Source of the DNA: Mollicutes bacterium
GTDB taxonomy: Bacteria > Bacillota_I > Bacilli_A > Izemoplasmatales > Izemoplasmataceae
NCBI GenBank assembly: GCA_003551005.1
Contig: PULR01000043.1
Location: 1-39,414, forward strand
Reading direction: 5' to 3'
DNA length: 39,414 nt
Position 1 is the stretch's first letter; each line of letters starts with the position of its first letter. The translations under genes and the position numbers were made by a program. This document shows, one piece after another, positions 17,512 to 25,489 of the stretch. Under the pieces are notes generated by a model. It did not search any database. It was not told where the DNA came from and was given only the letters and a program-made list of their open reading frames with translations.

Positions 17512-19840
17512 AGCTCTCGATCAGGGTTTTTTCCGCAACTGCGTCGACGCTTTCGACGATCGCGATGTCGAGCACATCGCGGACTTCCTGAGGGATGTCG
17601 TCGACGTCGCGTTCGTTCTCCTCAGGAATCAGGATCTGTTTCAGACCGCCCCGGTGCGCGGCGATCGCTTTCTCCTTGAGACCGCCCACAGGCAGGATGC
17701 GCCCGCGGAGGGTGATCTCGCCCGTCATGCCGATCTTCGGGTCGACCTTGCGGTTTGTCAGGGCGCTGACGAGGGCGATGGCAATGGTGATACCAGCGCT
17801 CGGGCCGTCCTTGGGAATCGAGCCCTCGGGGACGTGGATGTGGACGTTCAGCTTTTCGAAGGTGTCTTTCGCGATGCCGAAATGGTCGTGGTTGGCCTTG
17901 ACATAGGAGAGCGCCGCTTCGGCCGATTCCTTCATCACATCTCCGAGCTGGCCGGTGAGGGAGAGCTTGCCGTTGCCGCTGAAGGTCGCGACTTCGACTG
18001 ACAGCGTGTCGCCGCCGAACTGGGTGTAGGCCAGGCCGGTCGCGACGCCGACGCGGGGTTCCTTGTCGGTCGCGGAGCGCGTGTATTTGGGTTTGCCGAG
18101 GAAGTCCTCGAGCGTGGCGGCTTCGACGTGGACATGGTCCTTCTTCTCGCCGAGGATGCGCTTGATGGCTTTACGGACGATCTTGCCGAACAGCCGGTCG
18201 AGCTGGCGCACGCCGGCTTCACGGGTGTATTCGCGGATCATGCGCATCACGGCGGCGTCGTCGACGGTGAGCTTCTTCTTCTCGAGCCCGTGGGTCTCGA
18301 GCTGCTTGGGAAGCAGGTGCTTGGTCGCGATGTGGTATTTCTCGATCTCGGTGTAGCTCGAGAGTTCGATGATCTCCATCCGGTCCCTCAGCGGCGCGGG
18401 GATGTTGCCGAGGTAGTTGCCGGTCGTGATGAAGAGCACGTGCGAGAGGTCGTACTGGTCTTCGAGGTAGTGATCCGAGAAGTATTTGTTCTGTTCGGGG
18501 TCGAGGACTTCGAGCATGGCCGAGCTCGGGTCGCCTTTGTAGTCGTAGCCGAGCTTGTCGATCTCATCGAGCAGGAAGAGCGGGTTGATGACCTTCGCCT
18601 TCCGCATGCCCTGCAGGATGCGGCCGGGCAGCGCGCCGAGATAGGTGCGGCGGTGGCCGCGGATCTCGCTTTCGTCCTTGACGCCGCCGAGCGATTGCTT
18701 GACGAACTTGCGGTTGAGCGCCTGGGCGATCGATTGCGCAAGGGATGTCTTGCCCACGCCGGGAGGGCCGACAAGGCAGAGGATGGTCTGCGGGTTCTTG
18801 CCGGTGAGGAGCTTCACCGAAAGGTATTCAAGGATGCGCTCCTTGACGTCCTCAAGCCCGTAGTGCGTCTCTTCAATCTTGCGCTGGGCCTTCTTGATAT
18901 CGGTCTCGTCCTCGCTTTGTTCCTGCCAGGGCAGATCGATGAGGAAGTCGAGGTAGGTGCGGATTACGCCGCTCTCGCCGCTTGAGGCCGGAAGGGTCTC
19001 GTAGCGGGAGAGTTCGTAGAGGGCTTTTTCCTCGATGTGCTCGGGCATGCCCTTGTTCTTGATCTTTTCGCGGAGCTCCTCGATTTCGGATTCCTTCTTG
19101 GCCTTGTCGCCAAGCTCTTCCTGGATCGCACGGAGCTTCTCGCGCAAGTAGTATTCCCGCTGATTCTCATCGATGTTCTTCTTGACCGTACGGTTGATCT
19201 TCTCCTCGATCTCGCTCATGTGGCGTTCCTTCTCGATGTCCTGCAGAAGGTAGTTCAGACGCTGTTCGACCGAGCTGGTCTCGAGGTACTTGAATTTCTC
19301 GTCCTCGGAGATCTTAAGATTGCTGGCGAGCTTGTCGACGAGCTTGTCGGTCGGGAGGCCGCTTTGGACGGTCTCCAGGCTCTGTTTGGGGTTGTTGAGC
19401 AGCGACTGGGCGTTTTCCTGGACCTGCTTGACGATCATGCGGACCAGGGCTGCTTCTTCATCCTGGTCACCGAAGGTCGAGGGGCGGGTCTCGAAATTGA
19501 CTACGAAGTAAGGGTCCGTCTCGTCAAATTGCTTAATTTCGGCGCGGATGAGCGGGTCGAACTTGACCTTGAAGTTCCCGTTGGGGAGCTTGATCTTGAT
19601 GCCGATCTTGGCAACGATGCCCCAGGGAAGGAGGTCCTCCTCGCCGGGCTCCTCGACGCTGGGGTTCTTCTGGATCAAAAGCAGCACGTAGGAATCGTGG
19701 TTGCGTTCGGCTTCCAGCAACGCGGACTTTGAAATCGAGCGTCCGACCTCCGTGCGCACATCTGTATGCGGAAAGGGGGCCAGCCCTCGGATGGCGATAG
19801 CGGGAAGCGATGCGTTGGTCTTCTGTGTGGTATCAAACAT
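17510..19840 (-). CDS. lon: ATP-dependent protease Lon
   Basis: Cytosolic quality-control protease. The 776 residues show the N-terminal substrate domain (about 10-205), a coiled-coil region around 205-265, and an AAA+ module with Walker A GPPGVGKT (358-365). The C-terminal protease domain has the catalytic dyad Ser681 (DGPSAG) and Lys722 (VGGLKEKA). GAGGTG lies 8 nt before the ATG. It belongs to the LonA class with no membrane segment. Its leader has a good promoter, a hairpin and a direct repeat; no CtsR-type tandem heptad was seen. It follows ptsH, separated by a terminator. Confidence 0.98.
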   Translation of the reverse strand: MFDTTQKTNASLPAIAIRGLAPFPHTDVRTEVGRSISKSALLEAERNHDSYVLLLIQKNPSVEEPGEEDLLPWGIVAKIGIKIKLPNGNFKVKFDPLIRAEIKQFDETDPYFVVNFETRPSTFGDQDEEAALVRMIVKQVQENAQSLLNNPKQSLETVQSGLPTDKLVDKLASNLKISEDEKFKYLETSSVEQRLNYLLQDIEKERHMSEIEEKINRTVKKNIDENQREYYLREKLRAIQEELGDKAKKESEIEELREKIKNKGMPEHIEEKALYELSRYETLPASSGESGVIRTYLDFLIDLPWQEQSEDETDIKKAQRKIEETHYGLEDVKERILEYLSVKLLTGKNPQTILCLVGPPGVGKTSLAQSIAQALNRKFVKQSLGGVKDESEIRGHRRTYLGALPGRILQGMRKAKVINPLFLLDEIDKLGYDYKGDPSSAMLEVLDPEQNKYFSDHYLEDQYDLSHVLFITTGNYLGNIPAPLRDRMEIIELSSYTEIEKYHIATKHLLPKQLETHGLEKKKLTVDDAAVMRMIREYTREAGVRQLDRLFGKIVRKAIKRILGEKKDHVHVEAATLEDFLGKPKYTRSATDKEPRVGVATGLAYTQFGGDTLSVEVATFSGNGKLSLTGQLGDVMKESAEAALSYVKANHDHFGIAKDTFEKLNVHIHVPEGSIPKDGPSAGITIAIALVSALTNRKVDPKIGMTGEITLRGRILPVGGLKEKAIAAHRGGLKQILIPEENERDVDDIPQEVRDVLDIAIVESVDAVAEKTLIES

Positions 19841-19889
19841 AGTTGTTCACCTCTGGAATGTAACATGTGGCGTTAGTCACAATATACAT
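19833..19889 (-). CDS. possible 18-codon leader peptide overlapping the lon start
   Basis: An ATG at 19889 opens an 18-codon frame ([18 protein letters not shown]) that ends in TGA 8 bases inside lon. Stop-start overlap of this kind can couple translation. However, no good ribosome site precedes it, and a TTGCGC-ACCC-GCGCAA hairpin (19894-19909) sits just upstream, so it may not be translated. Reported because of its position only. Confidence 0.2.
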   Translation of the reverse strand: MYIVTNATCYIPEVNNYV

Positions 19890-19943
19890 GATTTTGCGCA
19901 CCCGCGCAATCCATACACTACGCGGACACCAATATACATTATA
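19881..19943 (-). promoter_or_regulatory. direct repeat and hairpin in the lon leader
   Basis: AATATACAT occurs at 19881-19889 and again at 19931-19939, exactly 50 bases apart. On the minus strand one copy starts within the -10 box and runs over the likely start of transcription. Between them a perfect inverted repeat TTGCGC-ACCC-GCGCAA lies at 19894-19909. This could be a regulator site or an RNA structure; no known operator was recognised. Confidence 0.3.
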
Positions 19944-19966
19944 CGCGGGACACGTCGGTTCCGCAA
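19938..19966 (-). promoter_or_regulatory. promoter of lon
   Basis: On the minus strand, -35 TTGCGG (19966-19961), a 17-nt spacer, and -10 TATAAT (19943-19938). The leader to the lon ATG is about 90 nt. Confidence 0.7.
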
Positions 19967-19977
19967 AAGAAAATGAT

Positions 19978-20008
19978 AAAAAAATAGTGTGTTCGCCGAA
20001 CACACTAT
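19978..20008 (-). terminator. terminator of ptsH
   Basis: ATAGTGTGTTCG (19984-19995) and CGAACACACTAT (19997-20008) are perfect inverted repeats; the real loop will be a few bases wide. On the minus strand seven T follow. The ptsH stop codon lies inside the stem. Confidence 0.9.
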
Positions 20009-20271
20009 CCATCGATGAGGCCTTGTTCCGCGAGGGTGTCGATGATGGCGTTGAGAACATCCTCGGCGTCGTCGCCGTCGACGGAGACGGTCACTTCCCC
20101 GCCCTGGGGGATTCCGAGGGACATCAAGGCCATCACGCTTTTGAGATTGACGGAACGTCCCTGGTAGGAGAGGGTGATCTCATTGTCGTACTCTCCTGCC
20201 TTGGCGGCCACTTTCGAGGCCGGACGGGCATGCATGCCCGCTTCGTCGGTGATGGTCACAGTTCGTTTCAT
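20005..20271 (-). CDS. ptsH: PTS phosphocarrier HPr
   Basis: Accepts phosphate from enzyme I and passes it to sugar-specific EIIA proteins. In Bacillota it also serves catabolite repression when phosphorylated on serine. The 88 residues have the active-site His14 (GMHARPAS) and the regulatory serine Ser45 in NLKSVMALMSLG, so HPr-kinase control is likely. It overlaps the HAD phosphatase gene by ATGA and so is translationally coupled to it rather than to ptsI. It is followed by its own strong terminator. Confidence 0.97.
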   Translation of the reverse strand: MKRTVTITDEAGMHARPASKVAAKAGEYDNEITLSYQGRSVNLKSVMALMSLGIPQGGEVTVSVDGDDAEDVLNAIIDTLAEQGLIDG

Positions 20272-21083
20272 CCGTTTTCACCTACTTTGAATATGTCGTG
20301 GTGGTTCAAGGTGTCGGCGACACCCGCATGCTCCGCATCCAGAGCGGTCACGTGCACTGCCGCCTGTTTCGCCTTTATTGTAGCATTTTTCATGGCGAAA
20401 GAAAAGCGAACCGCTGCGAGCATCTCGGCGTCGTTGTCGTTGTCGCCGAAGGCCGCCGTCTCTTCTGGTGAGACTCCGACAAGCTTCATGATCCGCTGGA
20501 TGGCGGCGCCTTTGTGCGCGCTCTTCGGAGTCACGTCGATGAAGAACTGCTGGCTGCGCGTGACGTGCACATCCCCCCGGTGGAACAGTCGCTCGAAAGC
20601 CGGGCTTTCACCGGAGGGGTCCTCGATGAGCAGCTTGTGGGCCGCTTCCGCGCTCAACGTATCCAGATCCTCCGTCACGGTGATCCTCACGGGGAAGCGG
20701 GAGAGCAGCTCGCTGTAATCCTCGAAGAACTGCATGCGCTCCGAGGGCGGACCAAGCAGATGCGAATGTCGGTAGACGACGACTTCAAGTCCTGCCGAAG
20801 CGGCCTCGCGGATCAGTTTTCGGAGCGTCTCGGGCGGGATGGTGCTTTCGTGGACCACCTCGCCCTGGTGTTCGATCAGCGAGCCGTTGTTATAGGCGAC
20901 GGGGGCGTCGGGGCGGATTCTGTCGATGAAGGGCCGGGCGACGCCGGCGGTGCGGCCGGTGGCGATGCCGACTTTGATGCCGCTCGCCTTCAGGCGGTCG
21001 ATGGCCTCGACGACGCTCGCATCGAGACGCTTGCGTGCATCGAGGAGGGTGTTGTCGAGGTCGAAGACGACCAGTTTGAGCAT
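20268..21083 (-). CDS. Cof-type HAD family hydrolase
   Basis: Probable phosphatase of sugar phosphates or similar small substrates. The 271 residues have the HAD motif I FDLDNTLLD (Asp8, Asp10), motif II-like ATGR, a Cof-type C2 cap in the middle, a lysine in the KGAAI segment, and motif III/IV GDNDNDAEM near the C-terminus. The ATG at 21083 has AGGGAG about 10 nt upstream; a GTG at 21092 is too close to it. The substrate is not predictable. It is coupled to ptsH, suggesting a role tied to PTS sugar flux. Its start lies only 17 nt after the tig terminator. Confidence 0.88.
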   Translation of the reverse strand: MLKLVVFDLDNTLLDARKRLDASVVEAIDRLKASGIKVGIATGRTAGVARPFIDRIRPDAPVAYNNGSLIEHQGEVVHESTIPPETLRKLIREAASAGLEVVVYRHSHLLGPPSERMQFFEDYSELLSRFPVRITVTEDLDTLSAEAAHKLLIEDPSGESPAFERLFHRGDVHVTRSQQFFIDVTPKSAHKGAAIQRIMKLVGVSPEETAAFGDNDNDAEMLAAVRFSFAMKNATIKAKQAAVHVTALDAEHAGVADTLNHHDIFKVGENG

Positions 21084-21100
21084 CCTGGGCACACTCCCTT

Positions 21101-21128
21101 AAAAAACACTTCCGAAGAAGTGTTTTTT
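21101..21128 (-). terminator. terminator of tig with a C(UUCG)G loop
   Basis: AAAAAACACTTC (21101-21112) and GAAGTGTTTTTT (21117-21128) form a perfect 12-bp stem. The 4-base loop reads TTCG on the minus strand, closed by C and G, which is the very stable UUCG tetraloop in the RNA. The T-run follows on either strand. Confidence 0.9.
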
Positions 21129-21132
21129 GTGT

Positions 21133-22482
21133 TTACTCTTCGTTTTCGCCGGTTTCCTCGGATTCGGGGTCCTTCAGTTCAAGTTCGTCGACCAGCATGT
21201 CGATGGTCTTGCGGAAGACGACCTCCTGCTTGACGGCGGAGTCCTGAACCTGCTCGCGGACCTGCTCGACATCCATGTTGTGCTGCTCGGCGAGTTCTTG
21301 ATACTTCGCCTCGACCTCTTCCTCGGATGCGTCGATGCCTTCTTCTTTGGAGATGGCGTCGATTGTGAGGTTGTAGCGGATGGAGCGTTCGGCGTCCGTT
21401 TTCAGTTTGTTCTCGAACTGTTCCTTGTCCTGGCCGGTCAGTTGCAGGTAGGTATCGAGGTCGATGCCGTACTGCTGGGCTTGCTGCTTGGTACGGTCCA
21501 TCATGCGGTTCTTCTCTTCTTCGACCATTTCCTCGGGAATCTCCATCTCGGCGTTCTGGCTCGCCTGTTCGACGGCGAAGTCGACAAGCTTGTTCTCGTT
21601 GGCCTTCTGCTTTTGCTCGCGGAGTTCCCGCTCGATATCCTGACGCAGCTCCTCGACCGTCGAGACATTCTCTCTATCGAGATCCTCGACGAATTCATCG
21701 TTCAGTTCGGGAATCTGTTTTTGCTTGAGTTCGTGGAGCTTGACTTCGAAAGTCGCCTCCTTGCCGGCGAGATGCTCGGCCTGATAATCCTCCGGGAAGG
21801 TGACCGTGATCTCCTTTTCCTCACCGGGGGACATGCCTTTCATCTGTTCTTCGAAACCGGGGATGAAACGACCGCTGCCGATTTCGAGCTCGTGGTTCTC
21901 GGCCTCGCCGCCTTCGAACGGTTCGCCGTCGATGTAACCCTTGAAATCGAATACGGCGGTCATGCCGTCCTCGACGGCGGCGTCGTCCTTGACGACCAGC
22001 TCGGCGTTCTGTTCGCGCAGCTGCTCGATTTCCTTGTCTATTTCCTCTTCCGTGACCGTTTCCGAGGGGCGCTCCATCTCGAAGCCCTTGTATTGCCCGA
22101 GCTTGACAGAGGGGCGGACGGCGACGGTAGCCGTATACGTGAAGGGGGATCCCTTCTGGACCTTGTTTACATCCAGGTCGATCTTCGGTTGCGAGACGAC
22201 CGGAAGCTCCTCGCCGAGCACGACATCCGTGTAGGTCTCCTGGATGACATGGTTCAGCGCATCTTCGTAGAGATTTTCCACACCCTTGTGCTGCTCGTAG
22301 ACGGGGCGCGGGACGTTGCCTTTGCGAAAGCCTTCGATCTCCACCTCGTCCTTGATTTTATCGTAGGCGTGGTCGAGGCCCTGCTCGAATTCCTCGGCGC
22401 TCACATCGATCTCGAGCTTGACACGGTTGTTGCCGAGGTCCTCGACTTGTGCGTCTTTTTTCTTTTTCTCATCGTTAGCCAT
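21133..22482 (-). CDS. tig: trigger factor
   Basis: Ribosome-bound chaperone and peptidyl-prolyl isomerase. The 449 residues have the ribosome-binding signature GFRKGNVPR in the N-terminal domain. The FKBP-type PPIase domain covers about 160-260 (DFKGYIDGEPFEGG, GSGRFIPGFEEQ). The C-terminal chaperone arms are followed by an acidic tail. The strong AGGAGG site is 6-7 nt upstream of the ATG. The gene is a single-gene unit with a promoter carrying an unusual inverted repeat and a strong terminator. In Bacillus clpX and lonB follow; here a HAD gene and ptsH do. Confidence 0.97.
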   Translation of the reverse strand: MANDEKKKKDAQVEDLGNNRVKLEIDVSAEEFEQGLDHAYDKIKDEVEIEGFRKGNVPRPVYEQHKGVENLYEDALNHVIQETYTDVVLGEELPVVSQPKIDLDVNKVQKGSPFTYTATVAVRPSVKLGQYKGFEMERPSETVTEEEIDKEIEQLREQNAELVVKDDAAVEDGMTAVFDFKGYIDGEPFEGGEAENHELEIGSGRFIPGFEEQMKGMSPGEEKEITVTFPEDYQAEHLAGKEATFEVKLHELKQKQIPELNDEFVEDLDRENVSTVEELRQDIERELREQKQKANENKLVDFAVEQASQNAEMEIPEEMVEEEKNRMMDRTKQQAQQYGIDLDTYLQLTGQDKEQFENKLKTDAERSIRYNLTIDAISKEEGIDASEEEVEAKYQELAEQHNMDVEQVREQVQDSAVKQEVVFRKTIDMLVDELELKDPESEETGENEE

Positions 22483-22501
22483 AATCTACCTCCTATAATT
22501 A

Positions 22502-22540
22502 ATCCGCGGCTAATTATAACACATCAACCGCGGATGTAAA
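22502..22540 (-). promoter_or_regulatory. tig promoter flanked by ATCCGCGG repeats
   Basis: On the minus strand, -35 TTTACA (22540-22535), a 16-nt spacer, and -10 TATAAT (22518-22513), preceded by TGT. The inverted arms ATCCGCGG (22502-22509) and CCGCGGAT (22528-22535) bracket the -10 box, one next to the -35 and one at the expected start of transcription. An AT-rich inverted repeat ATAATTA/TAATTAT (22495-22501, 22511-22517) flanks the downstream CCGCGG. The arrangement suits a repressor. Confidence 0.6.
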
Positions 22541-22568
22541 CCATTATGCCAATTTCACAACGCCCGGG

Positions 22569-23054
22569 TCACGAATCGTCAAGACTGTGCATGAGTCCCA
22601 TCAGTTCGCGCTTGTGGATCTGGGCCGTGATGGGATCGTCGACTTCTCTCGAGAGTTTCGCAAGCGCCGTATCCAGCGGGACGAAAGCCGCCTCGAGACC
22701 GAGCGCGCGCTCTTCCGCCGTGAGTTCCTGCGGGTTGGGCGTGCCAGGTTCAACACGGACCTTGAAGAAATGATGCTCCCAGCTTGAATCGGGGAAGTGC
22801 TCCCGGATGAGAACCGTCGGGACGGCCTCGGTGGGAATCAGGCCGGTCTCTTCGCGAACTTCCCGGAAGACAGCGTCCAAAGGTTCTTCATCGCGTTTGA
22901 TGCCGCCGCCGGGGAGTGTGTAGCGGTCCAGCTTCGACAAGTGAAGCAGACAGCCCTCTCCTTCCCGCTCGATGACGGCCCTTGCGCCGCGATGCGGTTT
23001 GCGGTCGGCGACGTCTTGCGGCTCTAGATTGTCGGCGTAGACTACTAGTTCCAT
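22569..23054 (-). CDS. NUDIX hydrolase
   Basis: Pyrophosphohydrolase of unknown substrate, 161 residues. The NUDIX box runs from Gly50 to Leu72 (GGIKRDEEPLDAVFREVREE then TGL) and matches Gx5Ex7REUxEExGU. GAGG lies 8 nt before the ATG at 23054. It starts 11 bases after the RNase J stop and so belongs to the same transcript. Possible roles are sanitising oxidised nucleotides or removing pyrophosphate from mRNA 5' ends, which would feed RNase J. The second idea rests only on the neighbour. No terminator is visible between its stop and the tig promoter. Confidence 0.88.
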   Translation of the reverse strand: MELVVYADNLEPQDVADRKPHRGARAVIEREGEGCLLHLSKLDRYTLPGGGIKRDEEPLDAVFREVREETGLIPTEAVPTVLIREHFPDSSWEHHFFKVRVEPGTPNPQELTAEERALGLEAAFVPLDTALAKLSREVDDPITAQIHKRELMGLMHSLDDS

Positions 23055-23064
23055 CCGTCATTCC

Positions 23065-24738
23065 TCATTTCGGCACATCGATCAGGATGGGGATGACGAT
23101 AGGGCGCCGCGAGGTGCTTTTGTAGAGATAGCGGCCGACGTCCTCGCGCAGTTTCTCCTTGAAGCCGCGCCAGTCGATGCGGCCCTTGCCGAGGTTTTTC
23201 GAGGCGATGTTGCGGTAGATGTCGCGGACCTTCTCGATCAGCGCTTCGTTCTCCTTCATGAAGACGAAACCTCGGGATAGGACCTCCGGGTCGCCGATGG
23301 TCTGCTTCTCGCGAGAGTTGATGTGGGCGATCAGCAGCAACAATCCATCCTGGGAGAGAATCTCGCGGTCCTTGAGGACGACATCGGAGACGTCGCCTTC
23401 AAGGATGCCATCGACGAGCATGTCGCCGCTTTTGACGCTGCGGACGACCCCTTTCGCCTCGCCGTCCTCGAAACGGAAGACCTGACCGTTGGTGAGCAGA
23501 TGCACGCGCTCGTCGCCGTAGCCGAGCGAGCCCGCGATCTTGCGGAGGGCGAAGAAATGGCGCGGCTCGCCGACGACCGGGATGATGTGCTCGGGACGGA
23601 GGATGTTGGTGAGGAGCTTGATGTCCTCGCTGCTGGCGTGGGCCGCCGGGAGTTTCGCGGGGTCGATCTGCACGAGGTTGATGTCGTTGCGGGAGAGGAT
23701 GTCGAGCGTGCGCGCCGCGATTTTCTCCGTGCCGGGTACCGGCGGGGTCATCAGCACCACGTGGTCGCTGGGGTCCAGATGGATGAGCCGGTCCAGTTTC
23801 CGGGCCATGCGCTGCAGCATATAAAAGGGCTCATGGCGGTCGCCGGTGACGATGACGAGTCCGTCCTCGAACGTGTTCTTGTTCTTCTCGTCGATGAACT
23901 TGAGCTTGACGAGCTTTTCCTCGGGGATGCGCAGGACACCGAGCTTGAGAGCGATGTCGACCATCCGCTGGGCCTTGCGGCCGAGAATGGCGATGCGCCG
24001 GCCGTGCTTCAAGGCGATGTCGACGGCTTTCTGGATGCGGAAGATATCGGTCGAAAAACAGGAGATGACCACGCGTTTCTTTGCGTGCATGAAGGCCTGA
24101 TTGAGCTCGTAGTCCAGATCCTGGGTGGTGTGCGAGTGCCCGCTCTGCTCGGCGCCGAGGGTCTCGGTGAGCGTGGCGAGGACCTTGTGGCGGGCGATGT
24201 AGGAAAGACGCTCGAACGACGTCGCATAAGCGGGGTCGACGTTCTGATCAAAGGTATAATCGGGTGCGTAGACAAGCGCCCCGTCCTCCGTGTTGAACGC
24301 CATGCCCACGCTTTCCGGGATCGAATGCGTCGATTGATAGAAGACGACTTCGACGTTCTTGAAGCGGAGCGTGTCGGTGCTTTTCACCGTGTGCATGGTG
24401 TAGGCCTCGGGGTCGAGGCCCTGGTCCCGCATCGTATCCTTGAGCAGTGCGAGCGTGAAATAGGTGCCATAGACGGGGACGCCGGTCTCCTTGAGGAGTC
24501 TCGGGGCCGCGCCGATGTGGTCTTCATGACCGTGACTGAGAAACAGCCCCTTGATGCGCGAACGGTTATGGACGAGATAGGATAGATCCGGCAGGATGGC
24601 GTCGACGCCGTAAAGTTCGTCCGTCGGGTATTTCAGCCCGGCGTCGAGGATGTAGATGGCCTGGTCGATCTCGAGGCAGTAAAGATTCTTTCCATCCTCT
24701 TCGAGACCGCCGAGTGCGAAAAAGTCTATGCGGGCCAT
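23065..24738 (-). CDS. rnjA: ribonuclease J
   Basis: 5'-exonuclease and endonuclease of mRNA decay and rRNA processing. The 557 residues have the metallo-beta-lactamase motif HGHEDH (69-74), the beta-CASP region (for example SCFSTDIFRIQKA and VTGDRHEP), the late motif HASSEDI, and a C-terminal domain. The length matches the Bacillus enzyme. AAGGAGG lies 8 nt before the ATG. The choice of J1 over J2 is uncertain; only one copy is in this window. It is divergent from recU and precedes the NUDIX gene. Confidence 0.95.
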   Translation of the reverse strand: MARIDFFALGGLEEDGKNLYCLEIDQAIYILDAGLKYPTDELYGVDAILPDLSYLVHNRSRIKGLFLSHGHEDHIGAAPRLLKETGVPVYGTYFTLALLKDTMRDQGLDPEAYTMHTVKSTDTLRFKNVEVVFYQSTHSIPESVGMAFNTEDGALVYAPDYTFDQNVDPAYATSFERLSYIARHKVLATLTETLGAEQSGHSHTTQDLDYELNQAFMHAKKRVVISCFSTDIFRIQKAVDIALKHGRRIAILGRKAQRMVDIALKLGVLRIPEEKLVKLKFIDEKNKNTFEDGLVIVTGDRHEPFYMLQRMARKLDRLIHLDPSDHVVLMTPPVPGTEKIAARTLDILSRNDINLVQIDPAKLPAAHASSEDIKLLTNILRPEHIIPVVGEPRHFFALRKIAGSLGYGDERVHLLTNGQVFRFEDGEAKGVVRSVKSGDMLVDGILEGDVSDVVLKDREILSQDGLLLLIAHINSREKQTIGDPEVLSRGFVFMKENEALIEKVRDIYRNIASKNLGKGRIDWRGFKEKLREDVGRYLYKSTSRRPIVIPILIDVPK

Positions 24739-24770
24739 AGTTCGTGCCTCCTTACTTGGCTTTCTAAAGC

Positions 24771-24779
24771 ATTATAACA
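24771..24779 (-). promoter_or_regulatory. extended -10 promoter of rnjA
   Basis: Reads TGTTATAAT on the minus strand, a TGn-TATAAT extended -10, about 32 nt upstream of the start codon. No clear -35. The opposite recU gene may use a weaker TGATACACT element (24849-24857). Confidence 0.6.
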
Positions 24780-24875
24780 CATTCCGGGTCATTCGCCGAG
24801 CCCTTACGCGGTTTCTTCTGTTTTTCCCTCAACGTTCGCCGGCGGGTGTGATACACTGAAGACGAGGTGGTCGAA

Positions 24876-25472
24876 TTGATCCGTTATCCGACGCGCAAGA
24901 CGCCCTATCGGCGTCCGAAGCAGCACACGGCCAATCGTGGCATGGCGCTTGAGAAGCTCATCAATGAAAGCAACCGCCACTACCGCGAACACAACCGGGC
25001 CGTGATCCACAAAAAGCCGACACCCGTCCAGATTGTCAACGTCGATTACCCCCGCCGCTCGAAGGCGAAGATTACCGAAGCCTACTACCGCCGCCCCTCG
25101 ACCACCGACTACAACGGAGTCTACCGGGGGCGCTATGTGGATTTCGACGTCAAGGAGACCCACGAACGCAACGCCTACCCGCTGAAGAACGTGCACGCGC
25201 ATCAGATCGAGCATCTGCGCGCCGTCAGCGAACACGGCGGTCTGGCGTTTTTGCTGGTGCGGCTCGCGCATCTCGATGAAGTGCTGCTGCTGCCTTACGA
25301 AGTGCTTTCAGGCTATCTCGAGCGCGCCGCGCGCGGCGGTCGCAAGTCCATCACCTTCAAGGAGCTGCGGGCGAGCTGTCTGCCGGTCGCAGAGGGCATC
25401 GCGCCCCGGCTGGATTATCTCTCGGCCGTCGATCGGTGGCTGGCAAGCAAAGATGAGGAAGGCCGACCCTGA
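24876..25472 (+). CDS. recU: Holliday junction resolvase RecU
   Basis: Cuts four-way DNA junctions in recombination and chromosome segregation; it is the Bacillota counterpart of RuvC. The 198 residues include ANRGMALEKLINESN, HKKPTPVQIVNV and the nuclease core STTDYNGVYRGRYVDFDVKET. The frame is open from a GTG at 24867, but GAGG at 24864-24867 suits the TTG at 24876, which gives the usual N-terminus MIRYP. The catalytic acidic residue before the lysine is Asp91 (DVK) where Bacillus has Glu (EAK); Asp78 and Lys93 are kept. It is not next to a penicillin-binding protein gene as in Bacillus. Confidence 0.95.
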   Translation: MIRYPTRKTPYRRPKQHTANRGMALEKLINESNRHYREHNRAVIHKKPTPVQIVNVDYPRRSKAKITEAYYRRPSTTDYNGVYRGRYVDFDVKETHERNAYPLKNVHAHQIEHLRAVSEHGGLAFLLVRLAHLDEVLLLPYEVLSGYLERAARGGRKSITFKELRASCLPVAEGIAPRLDYLSAVDRWLASKDEEGRP

Positions 25473-25489
25473 ACAGGTCGGCCTTTTTT
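25459..25489 (+). terminator. terminator of recU
   Basis: AAGGCCGACC (25459-25468) and GGTCGGCCTT (25476-25485) form a perfect 10-bp stem with a 7-base loop and a T-run to 25489. The recU stop codon lies in the loop. The convergent glgC ends at its edge. Confidence 0.92.

Noticed and set aside
20225-20240. A 16-bp palindrome CGGGCATGCATGCCCG as a DNA-binding site
   Set aside because: It lies inside ptsH and encodes the invariant Gly-Met-His-Ala active-site residues, so coding constraint explains it.
21127-22539. A 470-codon plus-strand frame opposite tig
   Set aside because: It is the complement of the trigger factor gene; its low-complexity leucine, valine and aspartate content reflects codon bias on the other strand.
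23323-24585. A 420-codon plus-strand frame opposite rnjA
   Set aside because: It is a mirror of the RNase J gene with no motif and no start signal.
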